From: JAFARZ01 sp035651595
GTDB lineage: Bacteria; Actinomycetota; Actinomycetes; Streptosporangiales; Streptosporangiaceae
Reading direction: 5' to 3'
Assembly (NCBI GenBank): GCA_035651595.1
Contig: DASRFJ010000115.1
Coordinates: 1 to 55,123 of the forward strand
DNA: 55,123 nucleotides
Shown: positions 1 through 8,084 of the stretch, one piece after another
Numbering within the stretch: the stretch's first letter is position 1
Layout: every line of letters begins with the position of its first letter
Notes under the pieces: model-generated
The model's input: only the letters and a program-made list of their open reading frames with translations
Told to the model about the DNA's origin: nothing
Database searches by the model: none
Made by a program: the position numbers and the translations under genes

Positions 1-100
1 GCACCCGCCCGGACTTCCGGCACAGGATGGTGATGATCCGGTCCGCCTCGCCGAGCTTCTGGGTCCGCAGCACGACCCCGTCATCGGTATAAAGCTGCAC
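1..100 (-). CDS. recO: DNA repair protein RecO, N-terminal fragment
   Basis: The first 33 codons on the minus strand read as a RecO N-terminus, including DDGVVLRTQKLGEADRIITI, the conserved OB-fold start of this RecFOR recombination mediator. The gene leaves the window at base 1. The start is a GTG (complement of 98-100), where RecO proteins normally begin. Only 9 bp separate it from the stop codon of the upstream methyltransferase gene, and no clear Shine-Dalgarno sequence precedes it, so expression may depend on read-through from the defence operon upstream. The identification rests on the N-terminal motif alone. Confidence 0.88.
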   Translation of the reverse strand, partial: MQLYTDDGVVLRTQKLGEADRIITILCRKSGRV

Positions 101-109
101 GTTGTAATT

Positions 110-1294
110 CTATGGATCGCTCGCAGGCACAGCCGACACCGGACGAAATCGGTCGTCCTGCGGAACACACGAAGGCGGAAGCGTGGTCAGCAGAAGCTCT
201 TGCCGCATACCCCGGTGTGGCTTGCCCGCTGCAGCACTGTAACGCAGATCCACCAGACGTTTGGATATCGGCCACCTCCGGACCCGCAATGCCTGGGCGT
301 CCTGCCTGGTCGGATTCATCCGGCCGACCGCGTAGAGCCTGGGGTCGGTAACCAGTTCCGGATAGTGGTCATAGGACAGGATCCAGCGGACCTGGGCACG
401 GCAACGCAGATACTCGGCCAGCACGAAGTGTCCTAGACCCTTCAGCCAGTCGTGCTTCTCCAGCGGACTTGCCGACTCCTTAAGCCCGCCCCAGGGGTTG
501 AATGAGCGACTGTACAGCTTCTCGGACTTCTTCATGTAGGGCGGATCGAGGTAGGCGATAACTCTGTTCGGGATGAGGGCCGGATACCACTCCGCGACAT
601 CATCCAGGGTCCCTCGCCAGTCTTTGCACCAGACATCAGCCAGTCGGTTGCTTGCGTATAGATCGCCCACGAAGCGCAACCGGGTTGCGAGCGCTTCCTT
701 GTTGAACCGGCAATCGATCTTGTAGTCACTCTTCTGCCGCCGACCCCCGATCGGACCCGCACGGCCATGCAGTATGCCGGAGAATGTGGTCCGGTTGAGG
801 AACAGGCACCTGACCGCGATGTCGCGGTCGTGCGGACTGCGCGGCTCCCATGATCTCCAGTAGTCCCACCTGTCCAGCGTTACCGGTTCGCACCACATCC
901 GGTCGATCAGCCACTCCGTGTCCTCAGCCGCAACCTGCCAGAATCGAGCCACCAAGGGATCGGCGTCTGCCAGCAGTACGCGGTCCACGATCCCTGCACC
1001 TGCCAAACGCAGTGCCGCGGAGGCACCCCCGGCAAATGGCTCGACGAATAGCTGCGCCCTGCCGAGCAGCCCGGTCGATGCAGTGACCAGGTCCCGGATG
1101 ACACCCGCGAAACCTGATTTGGCGCCCGGATATCGCAATGGCGACAGGTAACGCATCCTTGCCGTCGCCGCGTCAGCCAACGGCAACGGTTCACCCAAGG
1201 GCCGAGGATGGTGCTCGATGCAGGCCGGCGCGCTGTCCGGCGCGAGCATGACCCATCGGGTGGTCACCTCGGCCGGTGTGGCAGTCATGCCCAT
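110..1294 (-). CDS. D12-class N6-adenine DNA methyltransferase (Dam-like)
   Basis: Predicted to transfer a methyl group from S-adenosylmethionine to adenine N6 in a specific DNA site. Visible motifs are LRYPGAKSG (about residue 53), the SAM-binding EPFAGGASAALRL (85-97), LNRTTFSGILHG (166-177) and the catalytic YLDPPY (248-253). This order is that of the D12/Dam family. At 394 aa it is longer than the usual 270-300, with an extra 45 N-terminal residues and a C-terminal extension. The ATG start lies 24 bp after the NurA-like gene, making it the last gene of a herA-nurA-methylase operon. It probably marks host DNA so that the HerA/NurA pair or the neighbouring nucleases spare it; that role is inferred. 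Confidence 0.85.
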   Translation of the reverse strand: MGMTATPAEVTTRWVMLAPDSAPACIEHHPRPLGEPLPLADAATARMRYLSPLRYPGAKSGFAGVIRDLVTASTGLLGRAQLFVEPFAGGASAALRLAGAGIVDRVLLADADPLVARFWQVAAEDTEWLIDRMWCEPVTLDRWDYWRSWEPRSPHDRDIAVRCLFLNRTTFSGILHGRAGPIGGRRQKSDYKIDCRFNKEALATRLRFVGDLYASNRLADVWCKDWRGTLDDVAEWYPALIPNRVIAYLDPPYMKKSEKLYSRSFNPWGGLKESASPLEKHDWLKGLGHFVLAEYLRCRAQVRWILSYDHYPELVTDPRLYAVGRMNPTRQDAQALRVRRWPISKRLVDLRYSAAAGKPHRGMRQELLLTTLPPSCVPQDDRFRPVSAVPASDP

Positions 1295-1318
1295 ACGGTA
1301 TCCCTGAGGTCGGACATT

Positions 1319-2671
1319 CTAGAAGGCAGGAGTGAGCCGCACCTGAGTCCGCGGTGCACCCAGCGCATCCTGAGCCAGGTAGGTCAGCACCTGACTCCCG
1401 GTGCCCAGCGGCAGGGACGCGAAGTTGTGCGCGAACGCGACCGGGATGACCGCGTTCCGGTACAGGATCGTGCCGACTTGATCGAGGAGCGCCATCGCGG
1501 TGTCCAGCGCCGGGTAGTGGGTGAGTTCCACGGTCTCGGCGTCATCGGTAGGATCTCCGGACGGCATGGGCGGCATGCTGAACACCAGCGTCCTCCCATC
1601 TCGCGCCCGGTAGACGAACCGCCGTCCGTAGTCGGTGTCGTATCCGTAGGCACGGACGCCTTCGCGGTGCTGCACATGCTCGCGGATATACCGATCGGGC
1701 AGGCGCAGCAGGTAGCCGGGCGGGATGTGATCACGGATATGTTCGGCATGCTCCGCGAGAGCGCCGGACTTCTCGATTCCGATGACGACGGGAAGTCCGG
1801 TGCGGCCCGCCGCAATCTCCTGCGCGTGTATTGCCTGCAGGAATCGCAGCGCGGATCGTTTCAGCCCAGCCGGACGGCCGAACATCGCGAGCGGGCCGTC
1901 CAGCAGGAACGCGCAGTGGGGGAACGCCCGCCCATGGTCCACGACGGAGAAGATGCGGATCTGCCACAGGAAGGTCAGCAACTCGAGGACGCTCATCAGC
2001 CTGCCGAGCGCTGTCTCGTTGGATCCGTACTCCACGACCTCGTCGTGCGTATTTGCCACGTCGGTGAAGAACAACGAGGTCCCGCAGACCTGGCATTGGG
2101 TTCCAGCCGGAGGAATGGTCAGGCCCACAGCCGTGCAGTCCCGGTCGTGGCGCCCCGGGCAGCGCTCGAGCGTGACGGACGACACGGGATTCGGCGGCGT
2201 CCCCAGCACATATGCAAGCACCTCGCGCAAGCTGGTGCTGGTCCCCGGCGGTCCTTCTAGCTTGCATGTCTCGAACAGGTCCGAGACGGCCTCGCGCCAC
2301 GCTTCGAACATGGTCTGGCCAGGACGGAGTGTGACAACGCTGGTGGGGACCACACCCTTGACCATGGCCGCCCGGGTCGCCTGCGCGATCACGACCGGGT
2401 CGACGAACCCGCCAGGCGGGACCGGCGCGAGCGCATCAAGCTTGCTCAGCACCCCTGCTACCTGCGCGAATCCGACCCTGGCAGACGGGAATTCGGGCCG
2501 GACCTCCACCTCCTGGGTGGACCCGTCGACCGAGATGGCGAACGCGGGCCGGGGCAGGCCGCTGACAGGAACGGTCATTCCGTCGACGAGCAGGTCCGCG
2601 ATCGGCGGCGGACCGCTGGTTTCTGGCGGCAGGAAATAGGACTCAAGCGCCGCGTGAACGGACGGATCCAT
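1319..2671 (-). CDS. NurA-like nuclease, partner of the HerA ATPase
   Basis: About 450 aa. NurA-fold signatures are a first acidic motif FAISVDGST (near residue 44-52), a second FLLDGPLAMF (255-264) and a lysine motif GIEKSGALAEH (298-308). These match the D...D...K pattern of NurA 5'-3' exonucleases. Between them is a probable zinc ribbon (C171, C179, then CQVC at 193-196). It lies directly downstream of the HerA-type gene, and HerA-NurA pairs are a well-known end-resection and defence combination. The start is uncertain: ATG at 2671, or an upstream TTG at 2737 only 3 bases beyond the herA stop. No standard family match could be run, so the NurA call rests on motif layout and context. Confidence 0.7.
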   Translation of the reverse strand: MDPSVHAALESYFLPPETSGPPPIADLLVDGMTVPVSGLPRPAFAISVDGSTQEVEVRPEFPSARVGFAQVAGVLSKLDALAPVPPGGFVDPVVIAQATRAAMVKGVVPTSVVTLRPGQTMFEAWREAVSDLFETCKLEGPPGTSTSLREVLAYVLGTPPNPVSSVTLERCPGRHDRDCTAVGLTIPPAGTQCQVCGTSLFFTDVANTHDEVVEYGSNETALGRLMSVLELLTFLWQIRIFSVVDHGRAFPHCAFLLDGPLAMFGRPAGLKRSALRFLQAIHAQEIAAGRTGLPVVIGIEKSGALAEHAEHIRDHIPPGYLLRLPDRYIREHVQHREGVRAYGYDTDYGRRFVYRARDGRTLVFSMPPMPSGDPTDDAETVELTHYPALDTAMALLDQVGTILYRNAVIPVAFAHNFASLPLGTGSQVLTYLAQDALGAPRTQVRLTPAF

Positions 2672-2740
2672 CGCCGTCCGGACGTGACCGAGGCGGCTGG
2701 CCCGTTCCGGAGCGCCTTCAGGCCTTATGTATGGCAACGC

Positions 2741-4774
2741 TCACCGCCCGCCCAAGGTAGTACCGTCCAGCGGTGCGAGCCCCGCCACGGCCCGGGCCTC
2801 GTTGATCATGCTCCGGTCGAACTTCAGCACCTGGACCGGGACGATGTACTTGCCCGACCTCGTCTTGATCCGGACGAATCCCCGGTCCTCGGCGGACAGG
2901 ATGTCAGCCTCGAACGACTTGAAGTCGTAGTACTTGGACAGGGTCCTGATCTCGTCGCTGTTGTTCAGGTGCGCGACGATCCAGTTGCTGGTATTCGCGA
3001 GTACCGCGGGAGACACCGCGGTGACTTCTTGGGTGGCATAGATCAGGCCGATCTTGAGCTTGGCGGCTTCCTTGGCGAGGCGCACATACGGGTTCGGGCT
3101 GTCGGAATCGTAGGCCTTCCGGTCGAAGAGCCGGTGCGCCTCCTCGATCACGATCTGGATCCGGTGCAACTCCTGACCGCCGGTGAACCGGTCGGTCGCC
3201 CTGGCCAGCAGGTGGTTGATGATCCGCTCAGAGAGCAATTGCAGCACCTGCTCGGTCCCGCGGGACAGGTCCACGATGACCAGCCGACCCGCGGCGAGGT
3301 CCTGATAGATCCGGTCGGCGTAGTCCTCGCGTGCGCGGTAGTTGTGAAATGGCTTGAGCCTGCCCAGCCAGCGCCAGCCGAGACGGCCGCCGGTCGGCGC
3401 GTACAACGCGAGGATGGCATCGACGGACTGATCCTTGAGCCAGTCGGCGGCATCCGCGTTGCTGTCTTTCAGGTCCATCAGCCAGTCCACTACAGCCTGG
3501 ATCGCTTCGGTGCCCTCTACGTGGACATTGCCGCGCCCATCGGACACGATCGTGAAGCCGGAGTTACCCGCGTTGAAGGCTTCGACGAGCTCCTTCTTCA
3601 TCACCGTGGCGAACCGCTGCGTGTCCCGCGCAGCGAAACCAGCCCTGGCGAGGAGCGCGTAGAAGCAGAAGCGCGCTCGCAAAGCCCTGACCCTGCGGGA
3701 GTGGTTTACCCGCCCCTGTGCGTCCGGCTGCGGCTCACCAAGCTCGGCGGCGATGAAGTTTTCGATATACTGGCCAGAGCCTGAGCCGCGTAGGACGTTA
3801 CCGATGAGCTGCTGGGTGGCGTCAATCTGCCTGGGGTCGTAAAAGTTGATCTGCAGCGGCCGCACGTCTCCCTCGCCAGGGTCCGCGCCGAATCGGTAGA
3901 CGACCACGTCGTCGCCGAGTTGGGCCAGCGCGGTGCCGTCCTGGACGTTCGGGTTGGCGTACTCGCCCTGCGGGTCGAACAGCAGCTGGCCGATCGGCTC
4001 GACGATCCGCTTGCTGTGCCGGTACGTGGCGACCGCCAGGGTCTTTATCGTATTCGACTTGCCCATCCGGGTCATGCCGAAGACCGCCGTCTTCATCTCG
4101 ATGAAGTCGGCCACCCGGACCTTGACCGGGATGCGCAGCTCGCCGTGTTCCCGCGCCCTGCGGCGGGTTGACGAGTAGCGGACGCTGCCGATCTCCAGCA
4201 GGTGAGGCTGCGAACCGGTCTGGACCTCGTCCTCGGTCAGTTCCGGATAGGAAGCGACGACACCGAGCGCCGTCGGGGACGGCTTGTAGACCCGGTAGCG
4301 GCTTGCAGCGTACAAATTGTCGATGTCGGCGCCGAAGTCAAGGAACGACTGGCCGCCGGGCAGGTCCGTCTGGTAGAAGGTGCCGAGGATGCGGCAGCGA
4401 AGACCGGAGCGCTGCATCTCCTGCTGGGTCAAGACGTCGAATGTCAGGTTGCCGTCAGTGAGCATCTGCCGCATGGCGAACTCCCGGACTTCGACGAGTT
4501 CCGCCTGACGCGGCAACTGGCAAGTGTCGTCCACGCGCAGTAGCAGTACCTCCTCATCCTCGGCGTCCGCCACCTGCTCCAGCGGCATGACCGTAGCGAG
4601 CAGGAAGCTGTGCAAGGGAATACCGCCTGCCTCGACCTTCCACTTGTCATCGGTGGAAACCAGCGCGTTCTGGAAATCCAGCTGATAAACACCGCCTACC
4701 TGCTTGGCTCCGGCCAGAAGCTGGGTGTGCAGGACCGACAGGTTGAGGCGGACTACATCGGTGAGGCTTGTCAT
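2741..4774 (-). CDS. herA: HerA-type hexameric DNA translocase ATPase
   Basis: 677-aa P-loop ATPase of the HerA/FtsK superfamily. It has an N-terminal beta-rich region (HAS-barrel-like), Walker A GMTRMGKSN (about 233-241), Walker B VIEEAHRLFD (near 540) and the downstream ATQEVTAVSPAVLANTSNW segment typical of HerA. HerA rings pump DNA and drive partner nucleases such as NurA. The start is ATG with AGAGGG upstream. It is the first gene of a three-gene minus-strand operon (ATPase, NurA-like nuclease, adenine methylase) and is divergent from the type III restriction gene. The position in a dense defence island suggests an anti-phage rather than a housekeeping role. Confidence 0.85.
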   Translation of the reverse strand: MTSLTDVVRLNLSVLHTQLLAGAKQVGGVYQLDFQNALVSTDDKWKVEAGGIPLHSFLLATVMPLEQVADAEDEEVLLLRVDDTCQLPRQAELVEVREFAMRQMLTDGNLTFDVLTQQEMQRSGLRCRILGTFYQTDLPGGQSFLDFGADIDNLYAASRYRVYKPSPTALGVVASYPELTEDEVQTGSQPHLLEIGSVRYSSTRRRAREHGELRIPVKVRVADFIEMKTAVFGMTRMGKSNTIKTLAVATYRHSKRIVEPIGQLLFDPQGEYANPNVQDGTALAQLGDDVVVYRFGADPGEGDVRPLQINFYDPRQIDATQQLIGNVLRGSGSGQYIENFIAAELGEPQPDAQGRVNHSRRVRALRARFCFYALLARAGFAARDTQRFATVMKKELVEAFNAGNSGFTIVSDGRGNVHVEGTEAIQAVVDWLMDLKDSNADAADWLKDQSVDAILALYAPTGGRLGWRWLGRLKPFHNYRAREDYADRIYQDLAAGRLVIVDLSRGTEQVLQLLSERIINHLLARATDRFTGGQELHRIQIVIEEAHRLFDRKAYDSDSPNPYVRLAKEAAKLKIGLIYATQEVTAVSPAVLANTSNWIVAHLNNSDEIRTLSKYYDFKSFEADILSAEDRGFVRIKTRSGKYIVPVQVLKFDRSMINEARAVAGLAPLDGTTLGGR

Positions 4775-5033
4775 GATTTGACCCTCTTATACACATACGG
4801 GAGTTCCTGGATCGCCGAAGCGGGCGGCTGAATGCATTCTCCCACCATCCCAGGCGGACCTATAGGAACGGCACTCCGTCTCTGCCGGAAATACAAGAAG
4901 ACCGTTTCTCATAACGACAATGGTGCTTCTCTCTGGCACCGGGTCTGTGCCGCATGTGTCTCGCCCCATCGCGGACCGCGCAAGGGCTACGCTTGACCAC
5001 TGGGTGCGCGGACGCGGGAAGGAGCGGAGACCG
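4775..5033. promoter_or_regulatory. Divergent promoter region between herA and res
   Basis: A 259-bp gap separates the divergent herA (minus) and res (plus) start codons, so both operons must be transcribed from here or from within it. The res start at 5034 is preceded by GGAG (5021-5024). No convincing -35/-10 pair or operator palindrome was found. An in-frame extension of res back to 4920 exists but lacks family-like sequence. Confidence 0.4.
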
Positions 5034-8000
5034 ATGGTGGATCGGGTCATTGCCAATCCGATCATCAACTCGCCCTATCGCGAGCCAGAGCGCTACTTCA
5101 AGTTCGATGACGACGGGATCACCAACGAGCAGGTGAGCGGCCGGCGGCCCAGCTCCTACTTCGTGCCGGTACCGAAGCCGCGCAAGCGTGGCCAGCAGAT
5201 GCAACTCGATCTCGACCTGACCGCCGACCAGATCAGGCTGAACGACCTCGTCAACGAGATCCGCCAGCGCGTCGGCCTGTGGCGGAAGCAGGGGCGCCCC
5301 CACGTTACGCCGACCACGCGCCGCCTACTGGAGCACTGGACGGACCCGGAGCGGGACAACCCGATCTTGTTCTGCCAGCTCGAGGCGGCGGAGACGGCCA
5401 TCTACCTAGCGGAAGCCGCGCAGAAGGCGGGCGACGCGTGGATCCGCAACCGGCTGACCGAGATCAACACCGACTACAACGCGGGCCTGTACCGGATCGC
5501 GCTGAAGATGGCGACCGGCAGCGGAAAGACCGTCGTGATGGCGATGCTGATCGCCTGGCAGACGCTGAACAAGGCGGCCAGCCCGAACGACGCGCGCTTC
5601 GCCAAGCGGTTCCTGGTGATCACGCCGGGCCTGACGATCCGCGACCGGCTCCGCGTGCTGCTTCCCGAAGACGCCGGGAACTACTACAAGCAGCGCGGTC
5701 TGGTCCCGGCAGACCTGCGGACCGACTTGGGTCAGGCGAAGATCGTCGTCACGAACTTCCACTCGCTCAAGCGCGGGGAAACAAAGGCCGGCAAGTCTGT
5801 CGGCTCGCTGACCAAGCAGTTGCTGGCCGGTTCGGCGGGCGCGGCCAGTCCGTTCCGGGAGTCGTGGGGCGCGATGGTGACGCGGGTGTGCCGCGATCTC
5901 GGGGGCAGCTCGGGCGTGGTGGTGCTGAACGACGAGGCACACCACTGCTACCTGGGCCGCGCGGAGAACCCGGAGGCGGACGCCGCGACGGACAAGGACC
6001 TGACCGGAGACGCGAAGACCGAGGCAGTGCACAACACCGAGGCGGCGCGGGTCTGGTTCAACGGGCTGCGGGCGATCAGCGAGAAGCTCGGTGTCAAGGC
6101 GATCTACGATCTGTCCGCGACGCCCTCGTTCCTGTCCGGCTCCGGCTACCGTGAGGGCACCCTGTTCCCGTGGGTGGCCAGTGACTTCTCGCTGGTGGAG
6201 GCTATCGAGTCCGGCATCGTGAAGATTCCGCGCGTCCCGGTGGACGACGACGCCACGTCGGCCGACGTCACGTTCCTGAACCTGTGGCCGAGCATCGGCA
6301 CCGAACTGCCGAAGAAGAGCCGCAAGGAGGGCACGGTCACGCCGGACCAGATGCCGGCCGTGCTGGAGGGTGCGCTGACGGCGCTGTACGACTCCTACGC
6401 CAAGGCATTCACGTCCTGGGAGAACTCGCAGGCGGCCAAGAACGGCGATCCCGCGCCGGTGTTCATCGTGGTGTGCAGCAACACCACGGTGTCGAAGATG
6501 GTCTACGACTTCATCGCGGGCTGGTCGCAGCCCTCGGGCCAGATCGTCGTCGGCAAGCTGCCGCTGTTCTCCAACGTCGAGCACGGGAAGTGGCTGCACC
6601 GGCCGCGCACGATCCTGGTGGATTCCGAGCAGTTCGAGTCCGGCGAGGGCCTGTCGCCGGAGTTCAAGAAGGTCGCCGCGGCCGAGATCGAGGAGTTCCG
6701 GGCCGAATACGCCGCCCGAGTCCCGGGACGCCGCGGGGAAGACGTGGACGACGCGCAGATCATGCGCGAGGTGATGAACACCGTCGGCAAGAAGGACAAG
6801 CTCGGCGAGCCGGTGCGCTGCGTGGTCAGCGTCTCGATGCTGACCGAGGGCTGGGATGCCAATACGGTCACCCACATCCTCGGGGTCCGCGCCTTCGGCA
6901 CCCAACTGCTGTGCGAGCAGGTCGTCGGGCGCGGACTGCGGCGGCGCTCCTACGCGGTGGACGAGAACGGGCTGTTCACACCGGAGTACGCCGACGTGTA
7001 CGGCGTGCCGTTCCAGTTCATCCCCACGGTCGCCAAGACCAGGGACCTGACGATCAAGTCCTCCACCAGCGTGCACGCGATGCCCGACCGCAAGCAGGCG
7101 AGGATCACCTTCCCCCGGCTGGCCGGATACCGGATCGAGCTGCCCGACGACCCGATGTTCGCCGAGTTCACCGAGCAATCCCGTCTCGCCCTAACCACGG
7201 AAGACATCCCGACCCACACGCTCGTGAGCGGACTGATCGGCGACACCGGCGAGCACACGCTCGACGACCTGAAGCGGAAGCGCGACCAGGAGATCGCCTA
7301 CGCGCTCGCCCGGCGCGTGATGGAGCAGTTCGACCACGGTCAGGATCCGCGTCCCTGGTACTTCCCACAGGTGCTCACGATCACCAAGGACTGGATGCGC
7401 CAATGCATGTCCTACGAGGGCGGCGCGTTCCCCGGCATGCTGCTGATCGCCGAGTACGCCGACCGGGCCGCGAAGCGGATCCTGTACGAGTCGATCAGCA
7501 TCCAGCAGGGCAACCGGCGCCAGTGGGTCCGGCCCATGTTCCGGCAGGGTGAACGGACCGGGTCGACTGACGACGTGGACTTCTTCACCACAAAGGAGAC
7601 ATTCACCACCGCGCCAGAGCGCTGTCACGTGAACTTCGTCGTCCTCGACGGGCCTGCGGGCAACTCGTGGGAGAAGAAGGTCGCGGAGATCCTCGAGCTG
7701 CTGCCGCAGGTGTCCGCCTACGTGAAGAACGACCGCCTGGGCTTCTCGATTCCGTACACGATCCAGGGCCGCGGCCACGAGTACATCCCGGACTTCCTGG
7801 TCCGCTTGGAGCCGCGTGACGTCTCGGACCCTGACTTGGTCCGCACCCTTATCGTCGAGGTCTCCGGTGGCCTGAAGAAGGCGGCGCCGACAAAGGAGAA
7901 GGCGGATACCGCCCGGAACCTTTGGGTGCCGGCGGTCAACAACACCGGCGGGTACGGCCGGTGGGGCTATTGCGAGATCCGGAACCCGGCGACGTTCCGC

Positions 8001-8084
8001 GCCGACCTGGAGGCCGCGATCGAGGCACTGTATCTGGAGCCAAGCGAGTTCGCACGCGGAGGGGCAAGTAATGCCGGGAGCTAA
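5034..8084 (+). CDS. Type III-like restriction endonuclease, Res (helicase-nuclease) subunit
   Basis: 1,016-aa superfamily-2 helicase/nuclease. Walker A is MATGSGKTVVM (about residue 160). The Walker B/DEAH-like motif is VVLNDEAHHC (about 300). Late helicase motifs are SMLTEGWDANTVTHILGVRA and QVVGRGLRR (about 600-635). The C-terminus has a PD-(D/E)XK-like pattern, YIPDFLVRL followed by LIVEVSG and a Lys (about 915-945). This is the architecture of type III Res subunits, which cleave unmodified DNA after ATP-driven translocation with Mod. I chose the ATG at 5034 because of its GGAG ribosome site and the family-like N-terminus. The gene overlaps mod by 14 bp, so the two are translationally coupled. 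Confidence 0.88.
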   Translation: MVDRVIANPIINSPYREPERYFKFDDDGITNEQVSGRRPSSYFVPVPKPRKRGQQMQLDLDLTADQIRLNDLVNEIRQRVGLWRKQGRPHVTPTTRRLLEHWTDPERDNPILFCQLEAAETAIYLAEAAQKAGDAWIRNRLTEINTDYNAGLYRIALKMATGSGKTVVMAMLIAWQTLNKAASPNDARFAKRFLVITPGLTIRDRLRVLLPEDAGNYYKQRGLVPADLRTDLGQAKIVVTNFHSLKRGETKAGKSVGSLTKQLLAGSAGAASPFRESWGAMVTRVCRDLGGSSGVVVLNDEAHHCYLGRAENPEADAATDKDLTGDAKTEAVHNTEAARVWFNGLRAISEKLGVKAIYDLSATPSFLSGSGYREGTLFPWVASDFSLVEAIESGIVKIPRVPVDDDATSADVTFLNLWPSIGTELPKKSRKEGTVTPDQMPAVLEGALTALYDSYAKAFTSWENSQAAKNGDPAPVFIVVCSNTTVSKMVYDFIAGWSQPSGQIVVGKLPLFSNVEHGKWLHRPRTILVDSEQFESGEGLSPEFKKVAAAEIEEFRAEYAARVPGRRGEDVDDAQIMREVMNTVGKKDKLGEPVRCVVSVSMLTEGWDANTVTHILGVRAFGTQLLCEQVVGRGLRRRSYAVDENGLFTPEYADVYGVPFQFIPTVAKTRDLTIKSSTSVHAMPDRKQARITFPRLAGYRIELPDDPMFAEFTEQSRLALTTEDIPTHTLVSGLIGDTGEHTLDDLKRKRDQEIAYALARRVMEQFDHGQDPRPWYFPQVLTITKDWMRQCMSYEGGAFPGMLLIAEYADRAAKRILYESISIQQGNRRQWVRPMFRQGERTGSTDDVDFFTTKETFTTAPERCHVNFVVLDGPAGNSWEKKVAEILELLPQVSAYVKNDRLGFSIPYTIQGRGHEYIPDFLVRLEPRDVSDPDLVRTLIVEVSGGLKKAAPTKEKADTARNLWVPAVNNTGGYGRWGYCEIRNPATFRADLEAAIEALYLEPSEFARGGASNAGS

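Noticed and set aside
5406..7178. Long open frames antisense to res, mod and the helicase genes
   Set aside because: They mirror real genes, are Arg/Pro/Gly/Ala-rich as expected from high-GC antisense frames, and show no domain or ribosome site.
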